Shown here: positions 15,813-24,109 of the stretch, piece after piece
How the letters are laid out: every line of letters begins with the position of its first letter
Numbering within the stretch: the stretch's first letter is position 1
Position numbers and translations under genes: made by a program
DNA from: Alphaproteobacteria bacterium
Lineage (GTDB): Bacteria > Myxococcota_A > UBA796 > GCA-2862545
DNA length: 49,834 bases
Assembly: GCA_020632915.1 (NCBI GenBank)
Contig: JACKEP010000033.1
Coordinates: 1-49,834, forward strand
Direction of reading: 5' to 3'
Notes under the pieces: generated by a model
Database searches by the model: none
Told to the model about the DNA's origin: nothing
The model's input: the letters and a program-made list of their open reading frames with translations, nothing else

Positions 15813-16895
15813 ATGGACGGACGTACCTGGACGATGCTCGGGATCTTCCTCGCGTCGGGCGCTGCGTGGGCGGCGCCGGACATGGCGGAGGGGGTCGACG
15901 CTGCCCTCGTGGGCGACGAGCCCGCCGCGATGGAGGCGGCCGACGAGGCAGGGGAGGGGAGCGACGGTGACGAGCTCACGCTCGACGACCTGCCCGTCGA
16001 CGATCCTGCGGCGCTGCGTGCGGCGCTGGCCGAGCGCCTGCAGCTGGGCGAGGTCGACGCCGAGGTGCGCGATCAGATCATCGAGGGCATCGCGTCGCGC
16101 CTCGAGTTCTCGCGCTCGCTCACCTACCAGCACGGTGACGTCACCGTCGGCGACGGCCTCGCCAACCTGTCGCTGGGCGACGCGTTCGCCTACCTGGGTC
16201 CCGACGACGCCGAGAAGGTGCTGGTGGCCTGGGGCAACCCGCCCAGCGACGAGCCCACCCTCGGCATGATCGTGCCCGCGGGCATGGACGTCATGGACGA
16301 CGACTCGTGGGTGGCCGTGCTCCAGTACGAGGACGACGGCCACATCGACGACGCCGACGCCGCGTCCACCGACTTCAACCAGATCCTCAAGGACATGCAG
16401 GCCTCCACGCGCGACGCGAACAGCGAGCGCGAGGCCGCCGGCTACGAGGCGGTCACGCTGCGCGGCTGGGCCGAGCCCCCCCACTACGACAGCGTGGGCA
16501 AGAAGCTGTACTGGGCCAAGGACCTGCAGTTCGGCGACGGCGACGGCACGCTCAACTACGACATCCGCGTGCTCGGGCGCGAGGGCGTGCTCGCCGTGTC
16601 GGCCGTGGCCGCGCTGGCCCAGCTCGACGACGTGCGCGAGGGCATGAAGGGCGTGCTGCCGCGCGTCACCTTCAACGACGGCCACCGCTACGAGGACTTC
16701 GATCCGTCGGTCGACCGCATGGCGGCCTACGGCATCGGCGCGCTCATCGCCGGCGGCGTCGCCGCGAAGGCGGGCCTGTTCAAGGGCCTGATCGCCGTGC
16801 TGCTCGCCGCCAAGAAGCTGGTGGTGCTCGCGGTGGTCGGCATCGCGGCCGCGATCAAGTCGCTGTTCTCCGGCAAGGGCGACAAGAAGGCGTAG
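15813..16895 (+). CDS. DUF2167 family membrane-anchored protein
   Basis: A 360-residue protein with a signal peptide (LASGAAWAA), an acidic spacer, and a domain matching DUF2167 in many places: LGDAFAYLGPDDAEKVL, VAWGNPP, LGMIVP, VLQYEDDGHIDD, GWAEPPHYD, KKLYWAKDLQFGD and LNYDIRVLGREGVL. A hydrophobic C-terminal segment (YGIGALIAGGVAAKAG and following) ends in a Lys-rich tail, so the bulk faces the periplasm with a C-terminal anchor. The ATG at 15813 follows GGGAGGGG. The function of the family is not established. It converges on the SDR gene with six bases between stops. Confidence 0.88.
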   Translation: MDGRTWTMLGIFLASGAAWAAPDMAEGVDAALVGDEPAAMEAADEAGEGSDGDELTLDDLPVDDPAALRAALAERLQLGEVDAEVRDQIIEGIASRLEFSRSLTYQHGDVTVGDGLANLSLGDAFAYLGPDDAEKVLVAWGNPPSDEPTLGMIVPAGMDVMDDDSWVAVLQYEDDGHIDDADAASTDFNQILKDMQASTRDANSEREAAGYEAVTLRGWAEPPHYDSVGKKLYWAKDLQFGDGDGTLNYDIRVLGREGVLAVSAVAALAQLDDVREGMKGVLPRVTFNDGHRYEDFDPSVDRMAAYGIGALIAGGVAAKAGLFKGLIAVLLAAKKLVVLAVVGIAAAIKSLFSGKGDKKA

Positions 16896-16901
16896 CGGGC
16901 G

Positions 16902-17669
16902 TCATCGCACCAGGTAGCCGCCGTCCACCGCGAGGGTCTGGCCCGTGACGTAGCGGGCCTCGTCGCTGGCGAGGAAGACGGCGGCGCCTGCGATGTCGTC
17001 GGGCTGGGCGATGTGTCCGAGGGCCGTGTGGTCGGTGAACATCTTCAGGATCTCGGGCGAGGTGGTGAGCGCCGACGCGAACTTCGTGTCGACGAGGCCC
17101 GGTGCGATGGCGTTCACGCGGATGCCGGCGGGGCCGAGCTCCACGGCGAGGGTCTGCACCATGCTGATCAGCGCGGCCTTCGTCATGCCGTACACCCCCT
17201 GCATGGCCGCGGCCCGCAGGCCCATGATCGACGACATCATGATCACGCTGCCGGGGCGCTCTGCCGCCATGAGGCGCTGGGCGACCTGGGTGGCGAGCAC
17301 GAACGGCCCGCGCACGTTGACCTCGAACGTCTTGTGCCACGCGCCGGCGTCGATGCCGATCATCGGGCCGAAGTAGGGGTTGGACGCCGCGTTGTTGACG
17401 AGGACGTCGATCGGTCCGTGGGCGTCGGCGATCGCGGCGACGGTGTCGGCGATCGCGTCCTCGTCCCCCATGTGCAGCGCGTGCCCGGACACCGCGTCGG
17501 ACCCGGAGGCGTCGCGGATGCGGGCCACGGCCGCGTCGACGTTGGGCTGCTTGCGGGAGACGACCACCGTGGTGGCGCCCTCGCGGGCGAACGCCGTGGC
17601 GACGGCCTCGCCGATGCCGCGCGTGCCGCCGGTGACCAGTGCGACCTTGCCGTCGAGCCGACCTGCCAT
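16902..17669 (-). CDS. Short-chain dehydrogenase/reductase (classical SDR)
   Basis: A 255-residue NAD(P)-dependent oxidoreductase of classical SDR length. Visible are the cofactor motif TGGTRGIG (13-20), NNAA (92-95, the usual NNAG with Ala last), catalytic N118, S147, Y160 and K164 (YGMTK), and the C-terminal VTGQTLAVDGG. It resembles DHRS4/3-oxoacyl-ACP reductase-like members, but the substrate cannot be read from the sequence. I chose the ATG at 17669 because a near-perfect GAGGAGG precedes it; a GTG at 17690 would lie upstream of that site. It is divergent from the MBOAT gene, which leaves open a role in the same pathway. Confidence 0.9.
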   Translation of the reverse strand: MAGRLDGKVALVTGGTRGIGEAVATAFAREGATTVVVSRKQPNVDAAVARIRDASGSDAVSGHALHMGDEDAIADTVAAIADAHGPIDVLVNNAASNPYFGPMIGIDAGAWHKTFEVNVRGPFVLATQVAQRLMAAERPGSVIMMSSIMGLRAAAMQGVYGMTKAALISMVQTLAVELGPAGIRVNAIAPGLVDTKFASALTTSPEILKMFTDHTALGHIAQPDDIAGAAVFLASDEARYVTGQTLAVDGGYLVR

Positions 17670-17791
17670 GGGGACCTCCTCGGTGGACACGGTCGTAGCG
17701 CGTCCGGCGCCGACGCGGGACGCGACACGACGGAGGTGGGCCTCGCCGGCAGTCGTGGGATAACGGTGCGACCGCGGGGGGACGTCCGGGC

Positions 17792-19246
17792 ATGAGCTTC
17801 GTCGACACGAGCTTCGTCGGCTTCTTCGCCGTCGTGTTCGCCGTGTACTGGCTCCTGGCGTCCCAGCGTCGCCTGCAGAACGTGGTGCTGCTCCTCGCCA
17901 GCGTCGTGTTCTACGCCTGGATCCATCCGTGGATGGCGTTCCTGCTGCTGGGCTCGGCCCTGCTCGACTACGTGTGTGCGCTGCGCATCGCCGACCACCG
18001 GGAGCACGGCAACCGCTGGATGGTCGTCAGCGTGGTCGGCAACATCGGCACGCTGGCCTTCTTCAAGTACAACGACTTCTTCGTGGCCAGCACCGCCGAC
18101 GCGCTGTCGGCGATGGGGTTTGCCGTCCACACCCACACGCTGGGCATCTTCCTGCCCATCGGCCTGTCGTTCTACACGTTCCAGACGATGGCCTACACGA
18201 TCGACGTGTGGCGGGAGCAGCTCGACGTCCGTCGCGATCTGCTCGACTACCTCGTGTTCGTCTGCTTCTTCCCGCAGCTGGTCGCCGGCCCGGTCGAGCG
18301 CGCGTCCAACCTGCTGCCCCAGGTGGAGCAGCCCCGGCGCTTCGACGTCGACCAGATCGCCAGCGGCCTGGGGCTCGCCCTGTTCGGCGCGTTCAAGAAG
18401 GTGGTCATCGCCGACACGATGGCGCCCTACGTCAACGCGATCTTCGCGGTGCCCGAGCCGTCGTGGGCGATGATCTGGGCCGCGGCGCTCGGCTTCACCA
18501 TCCAGGTGCTCGCCGACTTCAGCGGCTACACCGACATGGCCCGCGGCTGCGCGCGCATGCTCGGCTTCGAGCTGATGGAGAACTTCGACCACCCCTACCT
18601 GGCCACGTCCCCGATGGACTTCTGGCGGCGGTGGCACATCTCGTTCTCCACCTGGCTGCGCGACTACGTCTACATGCCGCTGTCGTTCGCGCCGTGGGTG
18701 CGCCGCTGGCTCACGATCCCGGGCACCGGCTACTGGACGCCGTTCTGGCACACGGCCCGCGCGCTCACGATCACGATGTTCCTGTCGGGCCTCTGGCACG
18801 GGTCCACGTGGAACTACGTCGTGTGGGGGCTGTACTACGCGGTGATCGGCACGGCGTGGGTGGGCATCCAGCAGCGCGTGCCCCGCAAGACGCGCAAGTC
18901 CCGAGACTGGCGGCCCGTGCTCGTGCCCACGATGTTCGTGTTCACCGTCATGGGCATGATGATCTTCCGCGAGCCCAGCGTGGCGCGGGTGATCCAGCAC
19001 TTCTTCTCGAACCCGTTCGCGGGCACCGCCGACCAGTGGCTCATCGCCGGCTCGATGCTGGCGATCTGCGCGGCGGGCGCGGTGCCGATGATCGGCTTCC
19101 TGCTGTTCGACCTGTACGTCCGCCCCCACGTCCAGGACCACCCGTGGTTCCTGCCCGTGCGCACGGCGTCGTGGACGATCGCGGTCATCTGCCTCTTCGT
19201 CTTCGTGCGGCCCACGCAGGAAGACTTCATCTACTTCCAGTTCTAG
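17792..19246 (+). CDS. MBOAT-family O-acyltransferase (AlgI/DltB type)
   Basis: A 484-residue polytopic membrane protein with about ten or more helices. Family marks are FKYNDFF, LPIGLSFYTFQTMAYTID, FFPQLVAGPVERA, WRRWHISFSTWLRDYVYMPL (with H282) and LSGLWHGSTWNYVVWG, whose H336 is the histidine conserved as catalytic in MBOAT enzymes. Enzymes of this branch move acyl groups from a cytoplasmic donor, in DltB from a carrier protein, across the membrane onto a surface polymer. Here a carrier protein gene follows 22 bases downstream, then a methyltransferase and an FkbH-like gene. The natural inference is that the carrier-bound group made by those enzymes is the donor. Confidence 0.92.
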   Translation: MSFVDTSFVGFFAVVFAVYWLLASQRRLQNVVLLLASVVFYAWIHPWMAFLLLGSALLDYVCALRIADHREHGNRWMVVSVVGNIGTLAFFKYNDFFVASTADALSAMGFAVHTHTLGIFLPIGLSFYTFQTMAYTIDVWREQLDVRRDLLDYLVFVCFFPQLVAGPVERASNLLPQVEQPRRFDVDQIASGLGLALFGAFKKVVIADTMAPYVNAIFAVPEPSWAMIWAAALGFTIQVLADFSGYTDMARGCARMLGFELMENFDHPYLATSPMDFWRRWHISFSTWLRDYVYMPLSFAPWVRRWLTIPGTGYWTPFWHTARALTITMFLSGLWHGSTWNYVVWGLYYAVIGTAWVGIQQRVPRKTRKSRDWRPVLVPTMFVFTVMGMMIFREPSVARVIQHFFSNPFAGTADQWLIAGSMLAICAAGAVPMIGFLLFDLYVRPHVQDHPWFLPVRTASWTIAVICLFVFVRPTQEDFIYFQF

Positions 19247-19268
19247 ACCCCCCTTCCCGGGAGCTTCC

Positions 19269-19508
19269 ATGGCCGACACGCTCAACCGCCTCACCGAGGT
19301 CTTCCACGATGTGTTCGACGACGACGACATCGTGCTGACCCGGCAGACCACCGCGTCGGACATCGAGGCGTGGGACTCGCTCATGCACGTCACGCTGATG
19401 CTGCAGGTCGAGGCGGCGTTCGGCGTGCGGTTCAGCAGCTCCGACGTCACCGGCCTCAAGGACGTGGGCCAGCTCGTCGACCTCATCGACGCCAAGGCCG
19501 GGCGATGA
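19269..19508 (+). CDS. Acyl carrier protein
   Basis: A 79-residue acidic carrier protein. S37 in EAWDSLMHV is the expected phosphopantetheine site (DSL motif), followed by helix III-like VEAAFGVRFSSSDV. GGGAG precedes the ATG. The stop codon overlaps the methyltransferase start (ATGA), so translation is coupled. It is not next to fatty-acid synthesis genes; its place between MBOAT and FkbH genes suggests a dedicated carrier for a glyceryl or modified glyceryl unit. No phosphopantetheinyl transferase gene is present in the window. Confidence 0.92.
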   Translation: MADTLNRLTEVFHDVFDDDDIVLTRQTTASDIEAWDSLMHVTLMLQVEAAFGVRFSSSDVTGLKDVGQLVDLIDAKAGR

Positions 19509-20419
19509 GCCGTCGCGACGACCTGTTCGCCTACCTGCTGCTGGAGCACCCCCGCAGCCTGCGCGGCGTGCAGGAGGCCCGCGACGTCGATCCGGAGCGC
19601 TTCGACCGCGTCGCCGATCGCTTCCTCGGCTGGGCCGAGGCGGCGCGCGGTGCCGACTACCTGTCTGCCTGCGCGGACGCGATGGTGCGGTTCAGCAACG
19701 ACGTGATCCTGGCCCAGGCCCGCTACGAGGCCACCGGCGCCTACGAGCACAGCAGCTTCGATCACTGCAACGACGAGGTCTACGGCAAGCGCGAGGTGAT
19801 GGACGACTACCTCTGGGGCGTCTTCCTCACGAACTTCTGCTGGGCCCACCACATGGAGATCAGCGCGTTCTACGAGGACCGCTTCCTGGCCCGGCTGCCC
19901 GCCTCGCCCGCGATGGTCGAGATCGCGCCGGGCCACGGCGGCTGGGGCGTGTGGGCGATGCACACCCGCGCCGACGCCAGCCTGCAGGGCTTCGACATCT
20001 CGCCGTCGTCGATCGCCATCGCCTCGTCGGTCGCCCAGGCCGCCGGGGTGTCCGACCGGGTCACCTACACCCAGCGCAACGCGCTCGACCTGTCGGCGAT
20101 GCCGGAGGGGATCGCCGACGCCGTCATCTGCTCGTTCCTCATCGAGCACCTCGAGCAGCCCGACGACCTGATGGCCGTCATCGGGCGGCTGCTCAAGCCG
20201 GGCGGCTGGGCGTTCGTCACCGGCGCGCTCACCGCGGCCCAGGTCGACCACATCTACGAGTTCCGGCGCGAGTCGGAGCTGGTGCTGATGGCCGAGAAGC
20301 ACGGCCTGCGCGTGTGCGAGACCCTGTCGGTCAGCCCCAAGCGGATCCTGCCGAAGGCGAAGTTCCTGCCGCGCTCGATGGCCCTGCTCTGCCAGCGCAC
20401 CACCCACGGGTTCTGGTGA
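19505..20419 (+). CDS. Class I SAM-dependent methyltransferase
   Basis: A 304-residue protein. The N-terminal half is helical and unassigned. The Rossmann core starts at VEIAPGHGGWGVW (SAM motif I), followed by LQGFDIS, RNALDLS, ADAVICSFLIEHLEQPDD and LLKPGGWAFVTG, a standard class I methyltransferase order. The ATG at 19505 overlaps the ACP stop by four bases, and the FkbH gene starts one base after its stop. The substrate is unknown. In methoxymalonyl-ACP pathways an O-methyltransferase acts on the glyceryl-derived ACP unit, which makes methylation of the ACP-bound group a reasonable guess here. Confidence 0.87.
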   Translation: MSRRDDLFAYLLLEHPRSLRGVQEARDVDPERFDRVADRFLGWAEAARGADYLSACADAMVRFSNDVILAQARYEATGAYEHSSFDHCNDEVYGKREVMDDYLWGVFLTNFCWAHHMEISAFYEDRFLARLPASPAMVEIAPGHGGWGVWAMHTRADASLQGFDISPSSIAIASSVAQAAGVSDRVTYTQRNALDLSAMPEGIADAVICSFLIEHLEQPDDLMAVIGRLLKPGGWAFVTGALTAAQVDHIYEFRRESELVLMAEKHGLRVCETLSVSPKRILPKAKFLPRSMALLCQRTTHGFW

Positions 20420-20420
20420 C

Positions 20421-22256
20421 ATGACCGACGCGCCCCTCACCGCGGCCCGCAAGCTCGCCAAGGCCGGCGAGCACGCCCAGGCCGCGGAGCTGCTCGTCGA
20501 CGCCGTCCGTCGCGACACGCTCACGCCGCTCGACCTGGAGGCGGCGGGGCGGCGCTTCCTCAAGCTCGCCGGCGACCTGCCCGACGTCCGCCCGCTGCGC
20601 GTGCGCCTGCTCGGCCAGTGCACCACCCAGTGGCTCGCCGCCACCACCACCGCCATCGCCTGGGGGCGTCGCCAGCCGGCGTCGGTCACCGACGGCGAGT
20701 TCGACAACGTCCTGCAGGAGCTCGCCGCCCTCTCCGCGGGTGAGGTCGACGTGGTGGTGCTGCTGCCGTGGTCGCGCCAGCTGCTGGCGTCGAAGGGCTC
20801 GGTCGACGACACCGTCGGCTTCGCGCTCGGCTACTGGCAGGCCTGCTGGGCCGAGGTGGCCCGCATCGGCTGCAAGCTGGTGATGGTCGGCTACGACACG
20901 CCCCAGGACGGCGCCTTCGGCGTGAGCCTGGGCGGGGCCGGCGGGGCGATGGCCACGGTGCGGGCGCTCGACGCCGCCGTGCGCGGGGCGCTGCCGCAGG
21001 GGGCCTACTTCGTCGACCTGCAGCGCGTGGCCGGCGACCACGGTCGACGCACGTTCTACGACGCGCGGCGCTGGTTCTGGACGCGGCAGCCGTTCAGCGA
21101 GACGGGCGTGGTGGCGCTGGCGCGTCACCTCCAGGCGGGCCTCCGCGCCGTCACCACCGGGCCGAAGAAGGTGCTGGTGCTCGACCTCGACAACACCCTG
21201 TGGGGCGGCGTCGTCGGCGAGCTCGGGCCGCTGGGCGTCGCGCTGGGCGAGAGCCCCGACGGCGAGGCGTTCCGGGCCTTCCAGGCCGCGTGCAAGGCGC
21301 TGGGCGACCGTGGCGTGGTGCTGGCCGTGGCGTCGAAGAACAACGACGCCGACGCGCGGGAGCCGTTCACCGCCAACCCCGACATGGTGCTGCGCCTCGA
21401 CGACCTCGCGGCGTTCGAGGCGCACTGGGAGCCCAAGGGTGTGTCGCTCGCGCGCATCGCGAGCACGCTGCGCCTGGGCCTCGACAGCTTCGTGTTCTTC
21501 GACGACAACCCCGCCGAGCGCGAGCACGTGCGCCAGGCCCACCCCACGGTCGAGGTGGTCGACGTCCCCGACGACCCGGCCGGCTACGTCGACGCCCTGG
21601 AGCGGGGCCTGTGGTTCGAGGCAGCCGCGCTCACCGACGCCGACGCGGCGCGCGCCCGGCAGTACCAGCAGGAGCGGCAGCGGCAGGAGCTCGCCGCCGC
21701 CTACGACTCGGTGGACGGCTGGCTGCGCAGCATGGAGATGGTGGGCTCGGTGCGTCGCCTCGACGCCACCGACGTGCAGCGCGCCGTGCAGCTGCTGGGC
21801 AAGACCAACCAGTTCAACCTCACCACGCGCCGCCACAGCCGCGCGGTCGTCGAGGGCTGGATGGCCGATCCCCGCGCCCTGCCGCTCACGTTCCGTCTGG
21901 CCGATCGGTTCGGCGACCACGGGCTCGTCGGCCTGGTGATCGGGGTGCCGGAGGACGAGCACACGCTGCGCCTCGACACGCTGCTGATGAGCTGCCGGGT
22001 CATCGGCCGCACCGCCGAGCAGTTCCTGTTCGGCCAGGTGATGCAGGCCGCGCGGGCGCTCGGCTACACACGCCTCGTCGCCGAGTACATCCCGTCCGCG
22101 AAGAACGGCCAGGTGGCCGAGCTCTACGTGGGCTTCGGGCTCGAGCCCCATCCCACGCCGGCCGAGGCCGAGGAAGGGCTCCAGCGCTTCCTGGCCGACC
22201 TGGAGCAGCTCGCGCTGCCCGACACCCACGTGCAGGCCGACGGCGACCGCGCGTAG
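20421..22256 (+). CDS. FkbH-like HAD-IIIC/GNAT glyceryl transferase-phosphatase
   Basis: A 611-residue protein of FkbH architecture: an N-terminal region of about 240 residues ending in a SGNH-like part (TRQPFSETGVVALARHL), then a HAD-IIIC domain starting KVLVLDLDNTLWGGVVGE with D255 and D257, ASKNN, and FFDDNPAEREHV. A GNAT-like domain with KTNQFNLTTRRHS and LLMSCRVIGR (C525) completes it. Characterised relatives (FkbH, OzmB) take 1,3-bisphosphoglycerate, remove phosphate and load glyceryl onto a carrier protein through an enzyme thioester; the Cys in SCRVxGR is probably that residue (inference). It is the last gene of the MBOAT-ACP-methyltransferase operon. The FkbI/FkbK dehydrogenases of the methoxymalonyl route are absent. 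Confidence 0.9.
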   Translation: MTDAPLTAARKLAKAGEHAQAAELLVDAVRRDTLTPLDLEAAGRRFLKLAGDLPDVRPLRVRLLGQCTTQWLAATTTAIAWGRRQPASVTDGEFDNVLQELAALSAGEVDVVVLLPWSRQLLASKGSVDDTVGFALGYWQACWAEVARIGCKLVMVGYDTPQDGAFGVSLGGAGGAMATVRALDAAVRGALPQGAYFVDLQRVAGDHGRRTFYDARRWFWTRQPFSETGVVALARHLQAGLRAVTTGPKKVLVLDLDNTLWGGVVGELGPLGVALGESPDGEAFRAFQAACKALGDRGVVLAVASKNNDADAREPFTANPDMVLRLDDLAAFEAHWEPKGVSLARIASTLRLGLDSFVFFDDNPAEREHVRQAHPTVEVVDVPDDPAGYVDALERGLWFEAAALTDADAARARQYQQERQRQELAAAYDSVDGWLRSMEMVGSVRRLDATDVQRAVQLLGKTNQFNLTTRRHSRAVVEGWMADPRALPLTFRLADRFGDHGLVGLVIGVPEDEHTLRLDTLLMSCRVIGRTAEQFLFGQVMQAARALGYTRLVAEYIPSAKNGQVAELYVGFGLEPHPTPAEAEEGLQRFLADLEQLALPDTHVQADGDRA

Positions 22257-22269
22257 GTCGTCGTCGCCC

Positions 22270-23064
22270 TCAGCGGTAGCGGCGCAGCACCCCGTCGACG
22301 CCGGACAGGTAGCTGTCGCCGAACAGGGCCACGTGCACCAGCAGGTACAGCAGCTGGTGGAAGGGCACGCTGGCGGCGACGGCGTCGGGGACGGGCAGGG
22401 CCTCGGCGTAGGCGGCGCGACACCGGCCGCCGAAGCCGCCGAACAGGTCCATCATCGCCAGATCGACGGCCCGCTCGCCCCACCAGCAGCTCGGGTCGAC
22501 GAGCACCGGACCGTGGATGCCGTGGACGACGTTGCCCGACCACAGGTCGCCGTGCAGCAGGCGTGGACCCTCCTGCGGCAGGGGCACGCGCGCGGCGAGG
22601 GCCTCGATGCGACGGGCCCGGGGGCCCAGCGCGGCGGCCGTGCGCCGCACCAGGGGCTCGAGGCGGGTGGTCCAGAAGACGTCGCGCCAGGCGGGGCCGG
22701 TGCCGCCGGGGAGGGGGATCGGGCCCAGGAACACGGTCGCGTCGAGGCCGTGGTGGTGCCCCCGCACGGCGTGCATCGCCGCGATCGTGCGTCCCAGGGC
22801 CTCCGGATCTGCGGGCCCGGGGGGCACGTACGCGATCACGAGGCCGTCGTCGTCGGCGTGGTGCACCGTGGGGACGGGCACGCCGTGGGCGGCGAGGCGA
22901 CGCAGGCCGTCGGCCTCGGCGGGGAACAGGCCGGGAATCCGGCGCGCGCGGGTCTTGACCACCACGTCCCCGCACCGCCACGCGTCGCTGGTGTCGCCGC
23001 CCGACAGCGGGACGGCGTCGTGGGCAGGCAGGCCGGCGCGACGCAGCAGCGCGATCGGATCCAC
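22270..23064 (-). CDS. Fructosamine kinase-family protein (FN3K-like)
   Basis: A 264-residue kinase-like protein, slightly short for the family (about 290). The catalytic loop reads LLHGDLWSGNVV (H171, D173, N178) and the metal-binding Asp is in VLVDPSCWWGERAVDLAM (D190), both typical of fructosamine-3-kinase/aminoglycoside phosphotransferase relatives. K37 (VVVKT) is the likely ATP lysine. Enzymes of this family phosphorylate ketoamine adducts on glycated proteins or small molecules, starting deglycation. The GTG at 23064 has GGAGG just upstream. It converges on the FkbH gene (13 bases between stops) and is divergent from the gene at 23132. Confidence 0.85.
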   Translation of the reverse strand: MDPIALLRRAGLPAHDAVPLSGGDTSDAWRCGDVVVKTRARRIPGLFPAEADGLRRLAAHGVPVPTVHHADDDGLVIAYVPPGPADPEALGRTIAAMHAVRGHHHGLDATVFLGPIPLPGGTGPAWRDVFWTTRLEPLVRRTAAALGPRARRIEALAARVPLPQEGPRLLHGDLWSGNVVHGIHGPVLVDPSCWWGERAVDLAMMDLFGGFGGRCRAAYAEALPVPDAVAASVPFHQLLYLLVHVALFGDSYLSGVDGVLRRYR

Positions 23065-23079
23065 GGAGCCTCCAGCGGG

Positions 23080-23107
23080 TCGACCCGGCACGCTCTTGCC
23101 GTATGAT
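23080..23107 (+). promoter_or_regulatory. Candidate sigma-70-type promoter
   Basis: TATGAT (23102-23107) with TCGACC (23080-23085) 16 bases upstream. It is the best sigma-70-like match noticed in the window and points at the gene starting 23132. Confidence 0.4.
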
Positions 23108-23131
23108 GCCGCGCACCGACCCGGGGGTCCC

Positions 23132-24070
23132 GTGTTCCACACCGTCCTCACCGCCGATCTGCCCAGCGTCGAGCAGCCCGGCGCCGCGCGCGGCGACGAC
23201 GACTTCGCGCCCACCCACGACAGCCTGTCCTTCGGCAGCGCCCAGCTCCTCGACCTGCTCCGCCGCACGTTCGCCGCCGTCGGTGTCACCGACGTGGCGT
23301 GGGTGCGCGTCGACGCGGAGGTGGTGTACGAGGACGAGAACGCCGACAGCGACGACGAGATCGGCGACCTGCTCATGCGCGCGGCGCGGGGTGGCTTCCT
23401 CGGGCGCCCGTTCCAGGAGCTGGAGCTGGGCCTCGTGCACGTCGAGTCGGGGGTGCGCCACGTGCTCCAGGTGACGGTGCGCGCGGAGGTGCCGGCGGGC
23501 GAGCCCGAGCTGCTGCTGCGCGTCGCGTCCACGATCGACGAGCTGCTGCCCCAGGCCGGCGAGACCCCCGAGGGGTACGCGGCGCGGCTGACCACCGCGG
23601 CAGCCCGCGAGACCCCGTTCCTCGCCGGCGTGGCGCGGGTGCAGGCGCTGCGCGATCAGCTCAAGCAGGCCCTCCAGATGGCGTTCCACCAGTCGACGGT
23701 GTTCGCGGGCGAGGTGGTGCTCACCGTGGTGCGCCCCGACCGCGAGGCCCTCGACGCGCTGGCCGACCTGCCGTGGGGCGACGTCATCGGCGCGCCGCTG
23801 TACGATCTGGCGCCCACCGGGCGCTGGCCCCACTGGGACGAGCTGTCGCTCAAGGTCTACGACGACCCCACGCTCGTGGCGCGCCACCTGCTGCTGCTGG
23901 AGGCGATCATGGCCCACGGCCACCTGCACCAGCCGTGGGTCCAGGTGTGCGACGGCGAGGGCAAGGTGCTGTTCGACGGCAGCCGCGCGGCGGCGTTCGC
24001 CAACTGGCCGTGGCGGCGCCGCTTCGTGCTCGACGTGGGCGCGTCGCGCCTGGCGGTGCGCTGGGTGTGA
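23132..24070 (+). CDS. Hypothetical cytoplasmic protein
   Basis: A 312-residue soluble protein that I do not recognise. The GTG start at 23132 is supported by GGGGGT upstream and by the candidate promoter at 23080-23107. There is no signal peptide, membrane segment or Cys-rich region. A stretch VYEDENADSDDEIGDLL is strongly acidic; the middle is helical (QALRDQLKQALQMAFHQS); the C-terminus contains DDPTLVARHLLLLEAIMAHGHLHQPWVQV and then beta-like segments. Length and composition suggest a globular protein. The gene ends inside a strong hairpin. Nothing nearby points to a pathway. Confidence 0.65.
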   Translation: MFHTVLTADLPSVEQPGAARGDDDFAPTHDSLSFGSAQLLDLLRRTFAAVGVTDVAWVRVDAEVVYEDENADSDDEIGDLLMRAARGGFLGRPFQELELGLVHVESGVRHVLQVTVRAEVPAGEPELLLRVASTIDELLPQAGETPEGYAARLTTAAARETPFLAGVARVQALRDQLKQALQMAFHQSTVFAGEVVLTVVRPDREALDALADLPWGDVIGAPLYDLAPTGRWPHWDELSLKVYDDPTLVARHLLLLEAIMAHGHLHQPWVQVCDGEGKVLFDGSRAAAFANWPWRRRFVLDVGASRLAVRWV

Positions 24071-24095
24071 CGAGGGCGGGCGGCGTCACACCCGG
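24061..24095. terminator. Strong hairpin terminator containing the stop codon
   Basis: A perfect 10-bp stem, GGGTGTGACG (24063-24072) with CGTCACACCC (24084-24093), extendable to 12 pairs with one G-T pair, and an 11-base loop. The TGA of the plus-strand gene (24068-24070) lies in the left arm. It stands between convergent genes, so it may stop transcription from both sides. Confidence 0.6.
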
Positions 24096-24109
24096 CGGTG
24101 GCCGCTTGT

